NCBI RefSeq assembly: GCF_964656455.1 | Contig: NC_135712.1 | Location: 72,173,239-72,237,238, forward strand | DNA from: Halichoerus grypus | Taxonomy: Eukaryota; Chordata; Mammalia; Carnivora; Phocidae | Reading direction: 5' to 3' | Length of the DNA: 64,000 nt | Shown: positions 1 through 10,615 of the stretch, in pieces | How positions within the stretch are numbered: position 1 is the first letter of the stretch | How the letters are laid out: the number at the start of each line of letters is the position of its first letter | The notes under the pieces: model-generated | Databases searched by the model: none | What the model saw: the letters and a program-made list of their open reading frames with translations, nothing else | Told to the model about the DNA's origin: nothing | Program-made: the position numbers and the translations under genes

Positions 1-1361
1 TGTAGCTGTATCTATTAGTTATTATTTGTGAAAGCTAATTATTGTGCTAAAAGTCCTTTATCAACATTCCTGGGTGATTTAACTAAATTTTAACATGATC
101 GTAGTCATCTCAGAAATGTTAATTTAGAAGAAATACAAGAATACATTAAAGTCCCCTAAGTGAGGCCTCTTCACATCACTGGGCAAACACAGAGATGAGA
201 CATCTACTGGGTGAGTTATGGCAGACCAAGCCTGTGTCCATAGCTTCATTACTGCATTTGTATTCCCCAAGATCTACACAGAGGACTGGCCATTAGAATC
301 CAGGCATGCCTGTTTATTCTAAGGCTTGTCCCGAATGTTCAGTCAGCCTTTTAACAGAGCTGCTGGAGAGAATTAAAGTAACTCATGCCTGTTTGCTTTT
401 CCCAGGTAGAGCATAACCAGGTCACCCTACTATTCCAGAACATCCTCTTTCCATCATCGTCATTTTATTGCTGGTGGTGTTATTATTCAACCCTTCAGAA
501 GCAAGGTCAAGGTTCAGAAGTAAGCCAGGTCTCACTTTGATCTTCACGATCATGGTCACACTCTGCCCAGCAGCATGCCCCTCATCTCCCAGTCTCCAAG
601 CACAATAAAAGTCTAATTAGGAAGTCTTCATTGTGTCCTCGAGAACTGGTACTCCTGGAGTGGTTGAAGCCAGGGACGGTGGGACGGTAGGAGTGACACC
701 ATGTCACTTCACAGCTTCCGCCTGAAAATTATTGCTGACCACTATCCCAAGCTGCCAACTGAAGAATGACGCTCCCTTTAATTTTGCTTTGTAGATTGGC
801 AGGGAAGCTCTTGTTAGTAAATACCTGGGAGTAAATCCCCATTGGGTCAAGCCTCCCTGAGCCCCTGGCCACCCAGGCCCTTCCTCTGGAATCCCCCGGC
901 CACTATACCCATGATATGGGGAGTGCAGTTTCCATTACAGTCATTCCAACTGATGTTCAAAATAAAAAGTTGAATTCTAAGCAGCTCACTTTTCATCAAT
1001 GTACAGTTACTTGATCTACAAAGGTAGATGGGAACGGACGGCGAGATGACCTACGTACAGCTGACCATCTTATCTCACAACAGTGTAAAAACCCCTGCTG
1101 GTGGAAGATACTGAGTACGAAATTACTTACTTCTCCCCACCACCCTCAAAGCAAGAGTTAGCCAAGGCCCGCAGTCCCCTGACGAGCAAATCAGAAACCT
1201 CCTCTTGGGATTAGGAAGGCAGCTCATTAGAAAAGAGGCATGACAACAGAGCCCACTGGTGCTTCTGTGATGGGATGAAATGTCATTATTAATAAGAAAA
1301 TATTATTATTATTGTTAAAGCTTTGATATCTGTCAATCAATTCACAGATTAAGCAAACAAT

Positions 1362-1443
1362 GAATCATGGAACACTACATCAAAAACGAATGATGTGATG
1401 TATGGTGACTAACATAATAAAACAAAACAAAACAAAAAAACAA
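1362..1443 (+). repeat. LINE-1 3' end with A-rich tail
   Basis: The stretch reads GAACACTACATCAAAAACGA, then ATGTATGGTGACTAACATAA, then an A-rich tail. This is the typical 3' terminus of carnivore L1 elements. Only the last ~80 bases remain, a severe 5' truncation. Confidence 0.75.
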
Positions 1444-2974
1444 ACATGCCATTCTCATGACTGACATCCTGCTAATACAGCCATAGAGGTTGGTGAAATG
1501 TTGAATTGTTTCCATATCTATTGATAAACAGTCACTGAACCAAGCTTCTTCCCTGCACTCCTCCTTCTTGTGTCACCCTGGCCATCCAGCCCCTTCTTCT
1601 GGAATCCCCCTGAAACACACACCTGTCCAAGACCCGGCAGTCAGAATTCACAGCTGGTCCAACAGGGGCCCCCAGGACATGTGCTAGGCCAGTGCTATGG
1701 CCCATGGCCATTCAGATGGGTGGTGAATGCACCATGCTGACTGTTAAATATTTTAATACCTCCCCTGCCTATCTGCATTGAGATGCTCAGGATGGACCAA
1801 CCTTCAGGGTTCTTGCATGGTGCACCCCACGCTCTGCTCCCCGGCTCTGTGGCAGCCCCAGTCTGGGAACACAAGTCGGGTGGCTCCAGAAAGCCATGGG
1901 GCAAATGCTGAGTACCTGGTCAGCCCCTTCTTTAACTGTGAGGGAGGAGTGGGAAATGTCCTCAGTGACTAGCACTTAAAAGTGGCCTTCCCCCTCAGCT
2001 GTGCCCCAAAGCCCCGGGTTGGGTACCTCTTAAAAACCAGAAATAATAACACATCACATCCACATGGGCAAGTCCTCAACCTGCCATCTGCATCCATTTC
2101 CCTCTGTTCAATCCAATGGAGAGAGATAATAACCTATCTTCGGCTTAATTAACATCTGGGCCCGCTGCTGGGAGATTCCCAAACCACGTCTCCCTGTAAT
2201 TGCAAACCTTTATTTATTTGGGCACTTTGATGACAGCCTCATAATGGGACCTGTGGCCCCAACCCCACCCACAGCCTCTCACTTGTCAGCTGCCCACCTC
2301 CCCCCCACACCCCCCTCACCAAACCCTCTCTATTACTCTGCTGCCTGTCTACCCCCAGGCCCTCAGTATCCCTTGCCCCTAATCCCTCTGTCCTGTGCCA
2401 TTCTGTGCTTAGACAGCGCTCAGAATCTGGAGACTGGGACAGTAGCCCCAGATCTGCCCATTACTTACTCCACTACCATGAGATACCTGCACTTGAAGTG
2501 CCCAGCACTTCGCCTTGCATGCAGTAGGTGCTAAACACTTGTCAGCAGTCTTCTTTTCTCCTCTATTCTACTCTTTAATCCCCAGATCTCTCATCTGAAA
2601 ACTGAGTTATTGTTGCTTCCCCTACCTGCCTCCCTGAGTGGTTATGAGCATCAGGAGAGAAAGTGGCTGAAAATTTCCTTTATCAGTTGTGTAAGTACCA
2701 CTGACACAGAAGGGCAGCCTCCTCAGAGGAGAGGGGGTTAGATCGTGGCCAGACGCGCCTCCCACATGTCAGGGTCAGGGTCTGGCCCCCCATTGTGCAG
2801 ATCCTGAGGAAATACTGGGTCTCCCTCGCCAAGAAGTTTGGGGGAAGCAGCACTCCCAGGAAGTAACTAGAGAAGGACAGAGCAGGCTCGGCCACCATGT
2901 GGCCCAACCCGCCTGAGACCCAACCCAAGCCTGTCCTTCAGGTCCCTCCAAGAGGACAGCAGTGAAAATTCCTC

Positions 2975-3190
2975 ACATTTGTGTCACGCTTTTCCATAAA
3001 AAGTGGCTCATAGTGTTGAGATTCTTTGAATTGCACAATGCCATAAGGTAGCACAAGGATCCCTATTTCCAAACGAGGGCGCTAGACCTCAGCCAATTGA
3101 ACTTCTTTGTGCCAGGTCACACAGGGAGCCTTCTAGAAGGGGGTGCAAGCCCAGGCCTCAGAGTTGGAATCCTGTGCTTCTCCCCAGTGG
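2975..3190 (-). repeat. MIR SINE fossil
   Basis: A degraded antisense MIR. It retains the 'ccctatttccaaacgag' segment, the 'gccaggtcacacagggagcc' core and the 'cccaggcctcagagttggaatcc' tRNA-side segment in the expected order. Confidence 0.65.
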
Positions 3191-3491
3191 TGTTTACCTC
3201 CAGAAAAGACACAATTTATCACCTTTGTCTTCCTCTTTCTTTTCTTCCTTCCTTCCTTTCTTCTTTTTTTTTTTTCCCTGATAATAGTACATATATTTCA
3301 ACTATTTGCAGGCTTATCCCTAAACTTATCAAAGAATAATGACTAAGAAACTAATGCCATATTTCAGTAACACCTGTAACAGTAAATTTCCAAAAAATCC
3401 TGTTAGGTCCCATAAGCCTTTTTTAAAATACCATTTTTAATTAAAACATTTCTAAAATGCATTATACAGTTCTTTATTTTAAAATTAGATT

Positions 3492-3699
3492 GGGGGGGCA
3501 CCTGGGTGGCTCAGTCAGTCAAGCACCGGACTCTTGATCTCATGGTCATGATCTCATGGTCCTGGGATGGAGCCCCACATCCAGCTCCGCACTCAGCAGG
3601 AAGTCTGCTTGAGGGTTCTCTCTCTCTCTCCCACTGCCTTTCCCCCTACTTGTGTTTTCTCTGTCTCTCTAAAATAAATCTTAAAAAAAAAAAAAAAAA
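3492..3699 (+). repeat. CanSINE, sense
   Basis: Starts GGGGGGCACCTGGGTGGCTCAG and ends AAAATAAATCTT plus a ~17-base A tail. It is flanked by AAAATTAGATT on both sides as a target-site duplication. Confidence 0.93.
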
Positions 3700-3709
3700 T
3701 TAGATTAAG

Positions 3710-3921
3710 TGGTGCCTGGGTGGCACAGTCTGTTAAGCCTCCAACTCCTGGTTTCAGCTCAGGTTGTGATCTCAGGGTCATAGATCAAGCCCTGGGTCAG
3801 GCTCTGCGTTCAACATGGAGTCTGCTGCAGATTCTCTCTCCCTCCCCCTCTGCCCCTCCTGCTCATGCTCTCTCTCTCTCTCAAATATATAAACAAAATA
3901 TTTTTTAAAAAATAAAATAAA
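3710..3921 (+). repeat. CanSINE, sense, older copy
   Basis: A second SINE directly downstream of the previous one. It begins GGTGCCTGGGTGGCACAGTC and ends in an A/T-rich tail. AAAATTAGAT occurs again after the tail, so both insertions used the same AAAATTAGAT target. Confidence 0.9.
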
Positions 3922-5430
3922 ATTAGATGAGGGTATTATAAATGTAACATGCTAATAAACAAAATAAACAATCCCACCAGTACAGTATAGTATAAAGTAT
4001 AAAGTAAAAGTTCCCCTATCCTGCCCACCCCCTGGGCCAGTGTGCAGACTTGGCAGGCTGGTAGAAACGTCTCTGACCAGAGACAGCAGGACCTCTATCA
4101 GACTTCTGGCTGGGGTTGTAATTCATTTCGGCCCTTCCGAGAGCACACAGCGACCACTCACACATCTGGCCAGGTCCCCCTCTCACCTGGAAAGCAGAGC
4201 TGTCCCTCTCCCCAGTGTCTGGGCTTCCTGGTGGGAGGAGCTGAGCCCTCCGTGGGGGAGAAGAACACAGGCATCTTCCCTCAGGTGGCCAGAAGGGAGT
4301 GGAGAAGGGGCGTCCTGGCAGGGCTTCTTCTGCACATTGGGGAAGAACGAGCCCACCCACTCTGCAGTCTCACAGGGAATTGTGACAGACTGCAGGGAGG
4401 CAAAACTGAGAAGAACTTTTCAAGGACCAGAGCTGCCCCTCCAGGTGCTGGGCTGTCTCAGGAGAGAGATCTGCTCCCAAAGATGGCAGGAATTCCCAGA
4501 TCCCCTACAGAGGAGACAGTCCACCTCAACCATTTCCTTTAGTCTTGAGTGAATGTTTGCAGCATCTGCGTCTGAAAAGTTACTTGAGCTCTGGGTCCTG
4601 AGCTATTCAAAGCAGCCCTTAGGACCAGGTGCCAACTGAATGATGTATGCCTTCACAAACCCTTATAAATAGCAGTTTCCCCTTGATCCTCCTAAGGTCT
4701 TTGCTCAAATAAACCCAAGCTAGACTGCATTTCCCAGCGGCTCTTGCAGTTACATGTAGCTATGAGCTGAGTTCTGGCCAATGGGACACGGTCAGAAGTT
4801 CTGTGTGTCACTGCTAGGCCTCCCAATTAAAATCTCCAAAAGATCATGCACGCTCTTTCTCTGTCCACTGGAAGACATTGTCCGGTAGAAGCAGACCACC
4901 CAGAGAGACTTCTGAGGCACTGGGGTAGGGGCCAGCAAACATTTACTGTAATGGGCCAGATGGTAAATATTTTAGGCTTGTGGGCTATGTGGTCTTTGCT
5001 GCAACTACTCAACTGTGCTGTTGTAATACAAAGCCGCCACAGACAATATGTAAATGAATGAGCAAGATCATGTTCCAATAAAACTTCAGATACAAAAACA
5101 GCCAGCAGGCCCAATTTGGCCAACTCCTGCTCTAGAAAATGGTGGAGTCACAATACAGACAGAGCCTGGGCCCCTGACTGATGGTTTGACAACCAAGACT
5201 ATTCATTCAGAACAGTTCATAGGTGAGAAACTCTTACTATGTTAAGCCAGTGAGTATGGGGATTTGTTAAAGCAGCTAGAATTCTTTACCCTATTTAATT
5301 ATACCCACCATATTCTATTACTTCTGGTTGCCAAGTTCATGGTCAGGAAATAGACCAATGAGAAAGAAAACCCATATATTATTCTGGCCTTTAGAAGTAC
5401 AGGGCTGGAGAGAGGTTGCAGGTAGGAGAT
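3922..5430. other. Intergenic sequence with an LTR-like fossil, no gene seen
   Basis: Overlapping open frames of 114-170 codons between 4016 and 4552 have no start context, domain or splice signals, and I regard them as chance. From about 4700 the sequence resembles the end of an ancient LTR-type repeat ('tagactgcatttcccagc... gttctggccaatggga'), resuming at 5240-5285 ('aagccagtgag... ttgttaaagcagctag'). The exact family is uncertain. A DNA-transposon fossil sits inside it. Confidence 0.5.
4925..5135 (+). mobile_element. Non-autonomous hAT-Charlie (MER1-type) DNA transposon fossil
   Basis: The sequence 'gccagcaaacatttactgta', 'gggccagatggtaaatattttaggc' and 'gttccaataaaacttcagatacaaaaacag... 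gcccaatttggccaactcctgctc' follows the well-known mammalian MER1-type consensus from end to end. It has no coding capacity. The subfamily name is from memory and uncertain. Confidence 0.7.
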
Positions 5431-5629
5431 TTTTTTTTTTTAAGATTTTATTTATTTTTTGACAGAAAGAGGGACAGCAAGAAAGGGAACACAAGCAGGG
5501 GGAGTGGGAGAGGGAGAAGCAGGCTTCCCGCTGAGCAGGGAGCCCAATGCGGGGCTTGATCCCAAGACCCTGGGACGATGACCTGAGCCGAAGGCAGACA
5601 CTTAACAACTGAGTCACCCAGGAGCCCTA
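5431..5629 (-). repeat. CanSINE, antisense
   Basis: Runs from poly(T) plus AAGATTTTATTTATT to GAGTCACCCAGGAGCCC. Flanking imperfect duplications are 'gcaggtaggagatt' and 'aggcaggagatt'. Confidence 0.93.
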
Positions 5630-5849
5630 GGCAGGAGATTTTCAAACACATCCTCCAACCACCTCCTCCCCCCTCCAAAAAAAAACCTTCAGAAAACTAT
5701 GCTTCCTCTAGAACCTAGATCAGGCAAGGTTTTATGACTCAGTCAGAGCCTTTGAGGAGACCACTTTGATGGTTGAAGAGGACGATCATCTCTTCTGTAA
5801 AGTCCTCTATGACTACCCTCCTCCCTTGGATGGATTGGGGTGGCTGGGC

Positions 5850-6150
5850 TGGCCTGTCTTCTGTGTTCCCTCAATACATTACACATAAACTGACCATATC
5901 TCTTTTGATGTTGGATAGATGTCACATGTTTTGGTCTTTTCCACTGGATTATGAGCTCCATGAGGGCAAGGACTTCTTGTGGTTTCTGTCCTTGTTTCCT
6001 TCTTGTTTCCCACCCCATCCTCCCACCTCACACTCCCCCCACCTCACCCGCACAACCAGCAGAGTGCTTGGCACACAATAGGTACATTATAAATGCACAT
6101 AGTAGGTACATTATAAATGTTTCTTCAGTGAGGGAGAGAACAAGAATGAG
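5850..6150 (+). repeat. L2 LINE 3'-end fossil
   Basis: Contains 'ggattatgagctccatgagggcaaggac', 'agagtgcttggcacacaatag' and a terminal 'gagtgaatgaa'. These are the hallmarks of the L2 3' end in the right order. Confidence 0.7.
6079..6118. repeat. 23-bp unit tandem duplication
   Basis: TAGGTACATTATAAATG occurs at 6079-6095 and again at 6102-6118, a two-copy tandem duplication inside the L2 tail. Confidence 0.85.
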
Positions 6151-6641
6151 TGAATGAAGACCTATGAAGTTAAGGTCAAAATTACCTGGGTAATAGGTGG
6201 GGAAACTGTATCATTTATCATCCAAACTAGGACACTTGGAGAGTGAAGGGTGGCTCTGCTATAATTATGTGATGACCTCAGGTGTAACCGGGACTGTCTT
6301 GAGCAAACCAGAATCAATGGCCATCCCAGCAGTAGGCTTCTTTGGATCAAGGTCTCCAGTGATATAGAGCATTCTTAAGGGAATTTGGTGATATCTGTTG
6401 GGTTAAGGACCTTTTAAGATTAAAAATAAACAAAAAGGAAAATTCAGTGCACAATGGAAAGGAAAGGGTGATGTGATTTGAAGTTTTTCTTGGCAGAAAT
6501 GTGGGAGGATCAACATAGCTCTCTCATTGCGCTATGAGTTTTCACTGATCATTTCACACTAATGCCAACCACAACAGCTTGAGTTTATAGTACAGCTCAT
6601 ATTCACCCTTGAGCACAGTCCCAGGCATACCCACAGGAACA

Positions 6642-6670
6642 CAAACACACACACACACATACACACACAC
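6642..6670. repeat. (CA)n microsatellite
   Basis: An (AC)n run of about 14 units with one T interruption at 6660. Confidence 0.9.
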
Positions 6671-6756
6671 CCCAGTTCCATCAGGATCCTAAGTATTCCT
6701 CTGTGTGTTCTCTCTATATAGAGTGTTTCCAATAAAAACCTAGAACCTCCACATTT

Positions 6757-6951
6757 CTTTTTTTTTAAGATTTTATTTATTTATTTGAGAGAGTGAGTAA
6801 GAGAGAGAACATGAGTAGGGGCAGGAGGAGAGGGAGAAGCAGATTGCCCTGCTGAGCAGGGAGCCCTGACATGGGCCTCAATCCCAGGACCCTGGAATCA
6901 TGACCTGAGCCGAAGGCAGACGCTTAACCGACTGAGCCACCCAGGTGCCCC
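6757..6951 (-). repeat. CanSINE, antisense
   Basis: Runs from poly(T) plus AAGATTTTATTTATTTATTTGAGAG to GAGCCACCCAGGTGCCCC. It is a near full-length copy. Confidence 0.93.
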
Positions 6952-8764
6952 GAAACTCTACATTTGTACAAAACAGTCTAAAGAATTATTTTAAGAGGAC
7001 TGTGTCCATTTCAGAAACATCCATCTGAGAGGTGAATTAAATTATGATTGCAAATATTTGTGGAAAGTTTTTGAGAAAGGTGTGTGCACACATGTATGCA
7101 TGCGCCTGAGTATAGAACACTAATCATAGTAGAAATACTGACCCGGGCTGATAATCACATGCTGACAAAATGAATCCCATTACAAAGAACAAATAAAAAT
7201 CCCGCCAGAGAACACAGGCAGCTGCCATGCTCTCCTGCCACACCTGACGGAAGAGATTGGGCTGGAGACAGAGCACATAGTACATGTGGATATCTAGAGC
7301 TTCAGACGGAAAGTTAGCATAAAGCATGCCATTTAGATACCCACCTACTGTTTCCTATTCTTAATAGATTACTTCTCATTTTGCCTGTTTTCCCTCCTTG
7401 GGTACTGGAATATGTTTCATGGAAAATGTTCCTGCCCATGACACATTTGCACTATGGGGGAGCCCCACTGAGGCTCACTCATCCCAACTGTGTTATTTCA
7501 ATCTGAATATTTCAGTAGCAACCACTCCTTTCCTGTATTACCCTTGACAAAACACCTGCTCATCCAATTTTTAGATTTTGAACTTCAAAACAATCTGAGA
7601 GAAAGCTTAGATATTACTATCTCCATTTCACAGAAAGCATTGGCCCCAAAAGCAGACTTGCTAAAGGTCAAAGAGCTACTGTACAGGAAAACCAGGGCTG
7701 GCACCGAATCTCAAGTGCAGTTCTCTTTCAGCCATACCTTATAGCCTTGTCCACAGGAATACTGCCTGACATCCACCCTAGCCACCCAATCCCACATCTG
7801 TCAGTTAACATTGGACATTGGCTAAGACCTGGGTCAAGGAATGGAATGGCGGAGATACAGCATAAGACTATAACCTCTTTTGACTTCAGCAGTGTGAACA
7901 TCTCCAAACAGGTCTGACCAGCCGTGGACTCTGGGAGCTTTCTTCCGTGGCAGCAACTGCTGTAGATATGAGAAGAAGGGCCCCCCACACCTTGGTGTGT
8001 CTACACATCACTTTTGGACAAGCATTATGTGGTTTGGTCTAAGCACAGACAGGAGCACCTAATCATCAGGTGCTCTTTTAAAGAGATGAGCTCCTCTACT
8101 GGAAACCAGGTGGTGAACAGTTTTCCCTGGGCATCAGGAGCACTGGGGGCAAGTTGGCATGCAAAGGCTAAGACAAGTTTCTCTACCAAGGAGACCTTGG
8201 GGGAGGACAGACCACAGCCATAAATAAGGAAATGCTGATGGTTTTGCAGATCTGTAAGTGGTACCTGGGAATCATTTGCAAGCCCTGAACTGGAACACAG
8301 AACTGAGAGTGTGCTGATGCAGGACCCTGTGGCCCTCCCCACCCATCCTCCTTGAACTCACATGACCTTGGAAATATCACTTTCTCTTTTTCTGTATAGC
8401 AGTTCAGCTACAAGAGTGGAACCTTCAGGAATATGGCTTATGTTGTCAGAACATCTATAATGTGCATATTTCTTCCTGCCTCCTTCCATCATGGTGCCCA
8501 AAATACCCTTCTTATTTGGCATCTTATATCTCAAAGGCTTTGAATATTCAAGAGTCCCCTACTAAAATGTTAATTCCCTAAAAAGGCCAGTTTAGGTAAG
8601 ACGTGTCCATTGTAGGCTGAGGAACAATAGCTTGAGAAGACAAAATTGCAGACCTTACTGCTTGTAGAAAGGAGGGGAGCCCTGCATTTCTGGCGCATAC
8701 TATGGTCCCATGGCACCAAAGAAGGGGGGCTCCCCACATTACTGTTGAGAGTTTCTAAAAGAGG

Positions 8765-8905
8765 GCAGTGTGGTGTCTTGGAAAGAGATTGGGGGAAAGT
8801 AGAAGCCTGCTACAAGCTCTGCTCCCTGTGACACCTGTCCCTTCCCTTTCCTGGGCCTCAGTCTCCTCATCTGTAAAAGGAAGGGACTGAGCTGGAGGAG
8901 TGCTA
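8765..8905 (+). repeat. MIR SINE fossil
   Basis: Sense MIR body ('gcagtgtggtgtcttggaaagaga') and central/3' segment ('cctgggcctcagtctcctcatctgtaaaagg'). Confidence 0.75.
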
Positions 8906-9795
8906 ATGCTCTGTCTGGCTCTCAGGCTCTCAGGGCTAGGAAGCAGAGGAGATCTTGGAGTGAGCTGGTGACCCCTTGAGTTGATGGTTGGCTAGTCCTG
9001 GAACTGAGCGGAGGGAGAATCCCCGACAGGGAGCTTAGAAGAAATTCTCCTGGGAGATGGATCCAGAATTAGGATGGGTCCTAGAGCAGGGAGTAGCCTG
9101 CCACAGGGGGAGGTGGGAAAGCATGCCCCAGGTTATCAACTCCGTCTTATTCCCAAACTTGCTGCAAGTGGGTCCTGGTCTCCATCGTTAGGAGAACAAA
9201 CACCCTTCTGTCAGGTGCCCTCATGGCCTTTGATCAGATGCCTGGGCTCTGCCAAGTTTCTCTTGATAGTGGCTGGGTTGCTTCCAAACTTAACTGATTT
9301 CAGCCCAAAAGACACAGGGAAAAGAGTATAGGACTTGGAGTCAGCAGACCTGAATTCTGGCCCCACCTTGCTGAGTGATCGATTTTAGGCAAGTCCTTTT
9401 ATGGTCCCTTACCTGGCCTTAACCTGGTCCTTAGATTCAATGTGGGTCCCCATTTCAGGACCCACTGTAGCCTCCAAGCTTTGAGGTAGTGAAAGGGCTG
9501 CCTAACAAGCAAGTCCTGCTCTGGCTTGGTCAAGAACACCTCCACATTAAACTCCAGTGGGGGGGGGATCCATGCCACAGGGGGTCCCAAAGATAAGCCC
9601 TGGTCCCCAGAGCCCTGGGTCAGAGGTTTCTTCTACTCTGTCCCACTAGGGGAGGGAGGAAGGCAGAAACACACTTGAACTTAACCTTTGCTCCTTCTTC
9701 AATTTGGAACATTAATGCTAAAAGTCTTGCTATTATATAATCCAACACATCCATTTTACTCATGAGGATCCTGAGGCTAGAGGGGGGGGGGGATA

Positions 9796-9860
9796 AGTGA
9801 CTTGATTAGGTTAATGCAGAGGGAGGGGGAAGTGCCTTGATTAGGTTAATGCAGAGGGAT
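9796..9860. repeat. 35-bp tandem duplication
   Basis: CTTGATTAGGTTAATGCAGA followed by GGGA is found at 9801-9824 and again at 9836-9859. This is a two-copy duplication with a 35-bp period inside a MIR remnant. A G10+ run lies just upstream. Confidence 0.9.
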
Positions 9861-10182
9861 TCCAGGTCACTTCAAGGCCTGCATCCAAGGCCCTCCCTGA
9901 AGGCTTTCTGCCACACCACATTATTTGAGCCTTCATTTGACTCAAATTAGAGGGACTGGGGCCATAACCTTGGAACAGAGATGAGCAGGAATGAGACTCC
10001 AACTCCATCCAGAGCCATTTCCAAATAAACCATCTTTCTCCAAACCAGAATCAACCCTCCCTAGGAAGGTCAGGGAAGTTTCACGGAAACTCTTGGGAAT
10101 TGAATCTACTCATGTAGAGACGAGGAGTCAGCCGAACCCCAATCTTCCCTCCTTCCCAAACATATGTCCTCAAAACCTTCAG

Positions 10183-10615
10183 GAGCGCCTGGGTGGCTCA
10201 GTCAGTTAAGCATCTGACTCTTGATTTCAGCTCAGGTCATGATCTGAGGGTCATGATCTCAGGGCCATGAGACTGAGCCCTGCCTCAGGTTCCTTGCTGG
10301 GCCTGGAACCTGCTTAAGATTCTCTCTTTCCCTCTCCCTCTGCCTCTCCCTCCCACCTCGAGCTCTCTCTCTCTCTTTTTTTTTTTTTTTTAAAGATTTT
10401 TTTATTTATTTATTTGAGAGAGAGAGAATGAGAGAGCAAGCACATGAGAGGGGTAGGGTCAGAGGGAGAAGCAGACTCCCTGCCGAGCAGGGAGCCCGAT
10501 GCGGGACTCGATCCAGGGACTCCAGGATCATGACCTGAGCCGAAGGCAGTCGCTTAACCAACTGAGCCACCCAGGCGCCCCTCTCTCTCTCTCTTAAAAC
10601 AAAAAAAGAACAACA
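10183..10615 (+). repeat. CanSINE, sense, split by a second SINE
   Basis: Begins AGGAGCGCCTGGGTGGCTCA and reaches its CT-rich 3' segment at about 10375. It is then interrupted by an antisense SINE and resumes with CTCTCTCTCTTAAAACAAAAAA. Confidence 0.9.
10376..10581 (-). repeat. CanSINE, antisense, nested in the previous SINE
   Basis: Poly(T) plus AAAGATTTTTTTATTTATTTATTTGAGAG through GAGCCACCCAGGCGCCCC. It inserted into the CT repeat of the older sense copy, so the target duplication is the CTCTCTCTCT tract itself. Confidence 0.93.

Larger units (their letters stand above)
1..3491. other. Intergenic sequence, no gene seen
   Basis: No reading frame here looks like a gene. All frames are short, mutually overlapping and without splice context or recognisable domains. 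The stretch holds an L1 3' tail near 1.4 kb and a MIR fossil near 3.0 kb. Around 2130-2245 lies an AT-rich block with a TTAATTAA palindrome and TGTAATTGCAAA. It reads like homeodomain/POU-type sites and could be a conserved non-coding element, but nothing in this window can prove that. Confidence 0.6.
6952..10182. other. Intergenic sequence with MIR fossils, no gene seen
   Basis: No credible exon was found. MIR remnants are recognisable at about 7590-7735 (antisense), 8765-8905 (sense, ending 'ggcctcagtctcctcatctgtaaaa'), 9320-9400 (sense, 'aggacttggagtcagcagacctgaattctggc') and 9690-9860 (antisense). Confidence 0.55.

Noticed and set aside
4016..4552. Overlapping 114-170-codon open frames on both strands
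   Set aside because: Three frames overlap in one GC-richer stretch, none has a recognisable domain, and no splice or promoter context is present.
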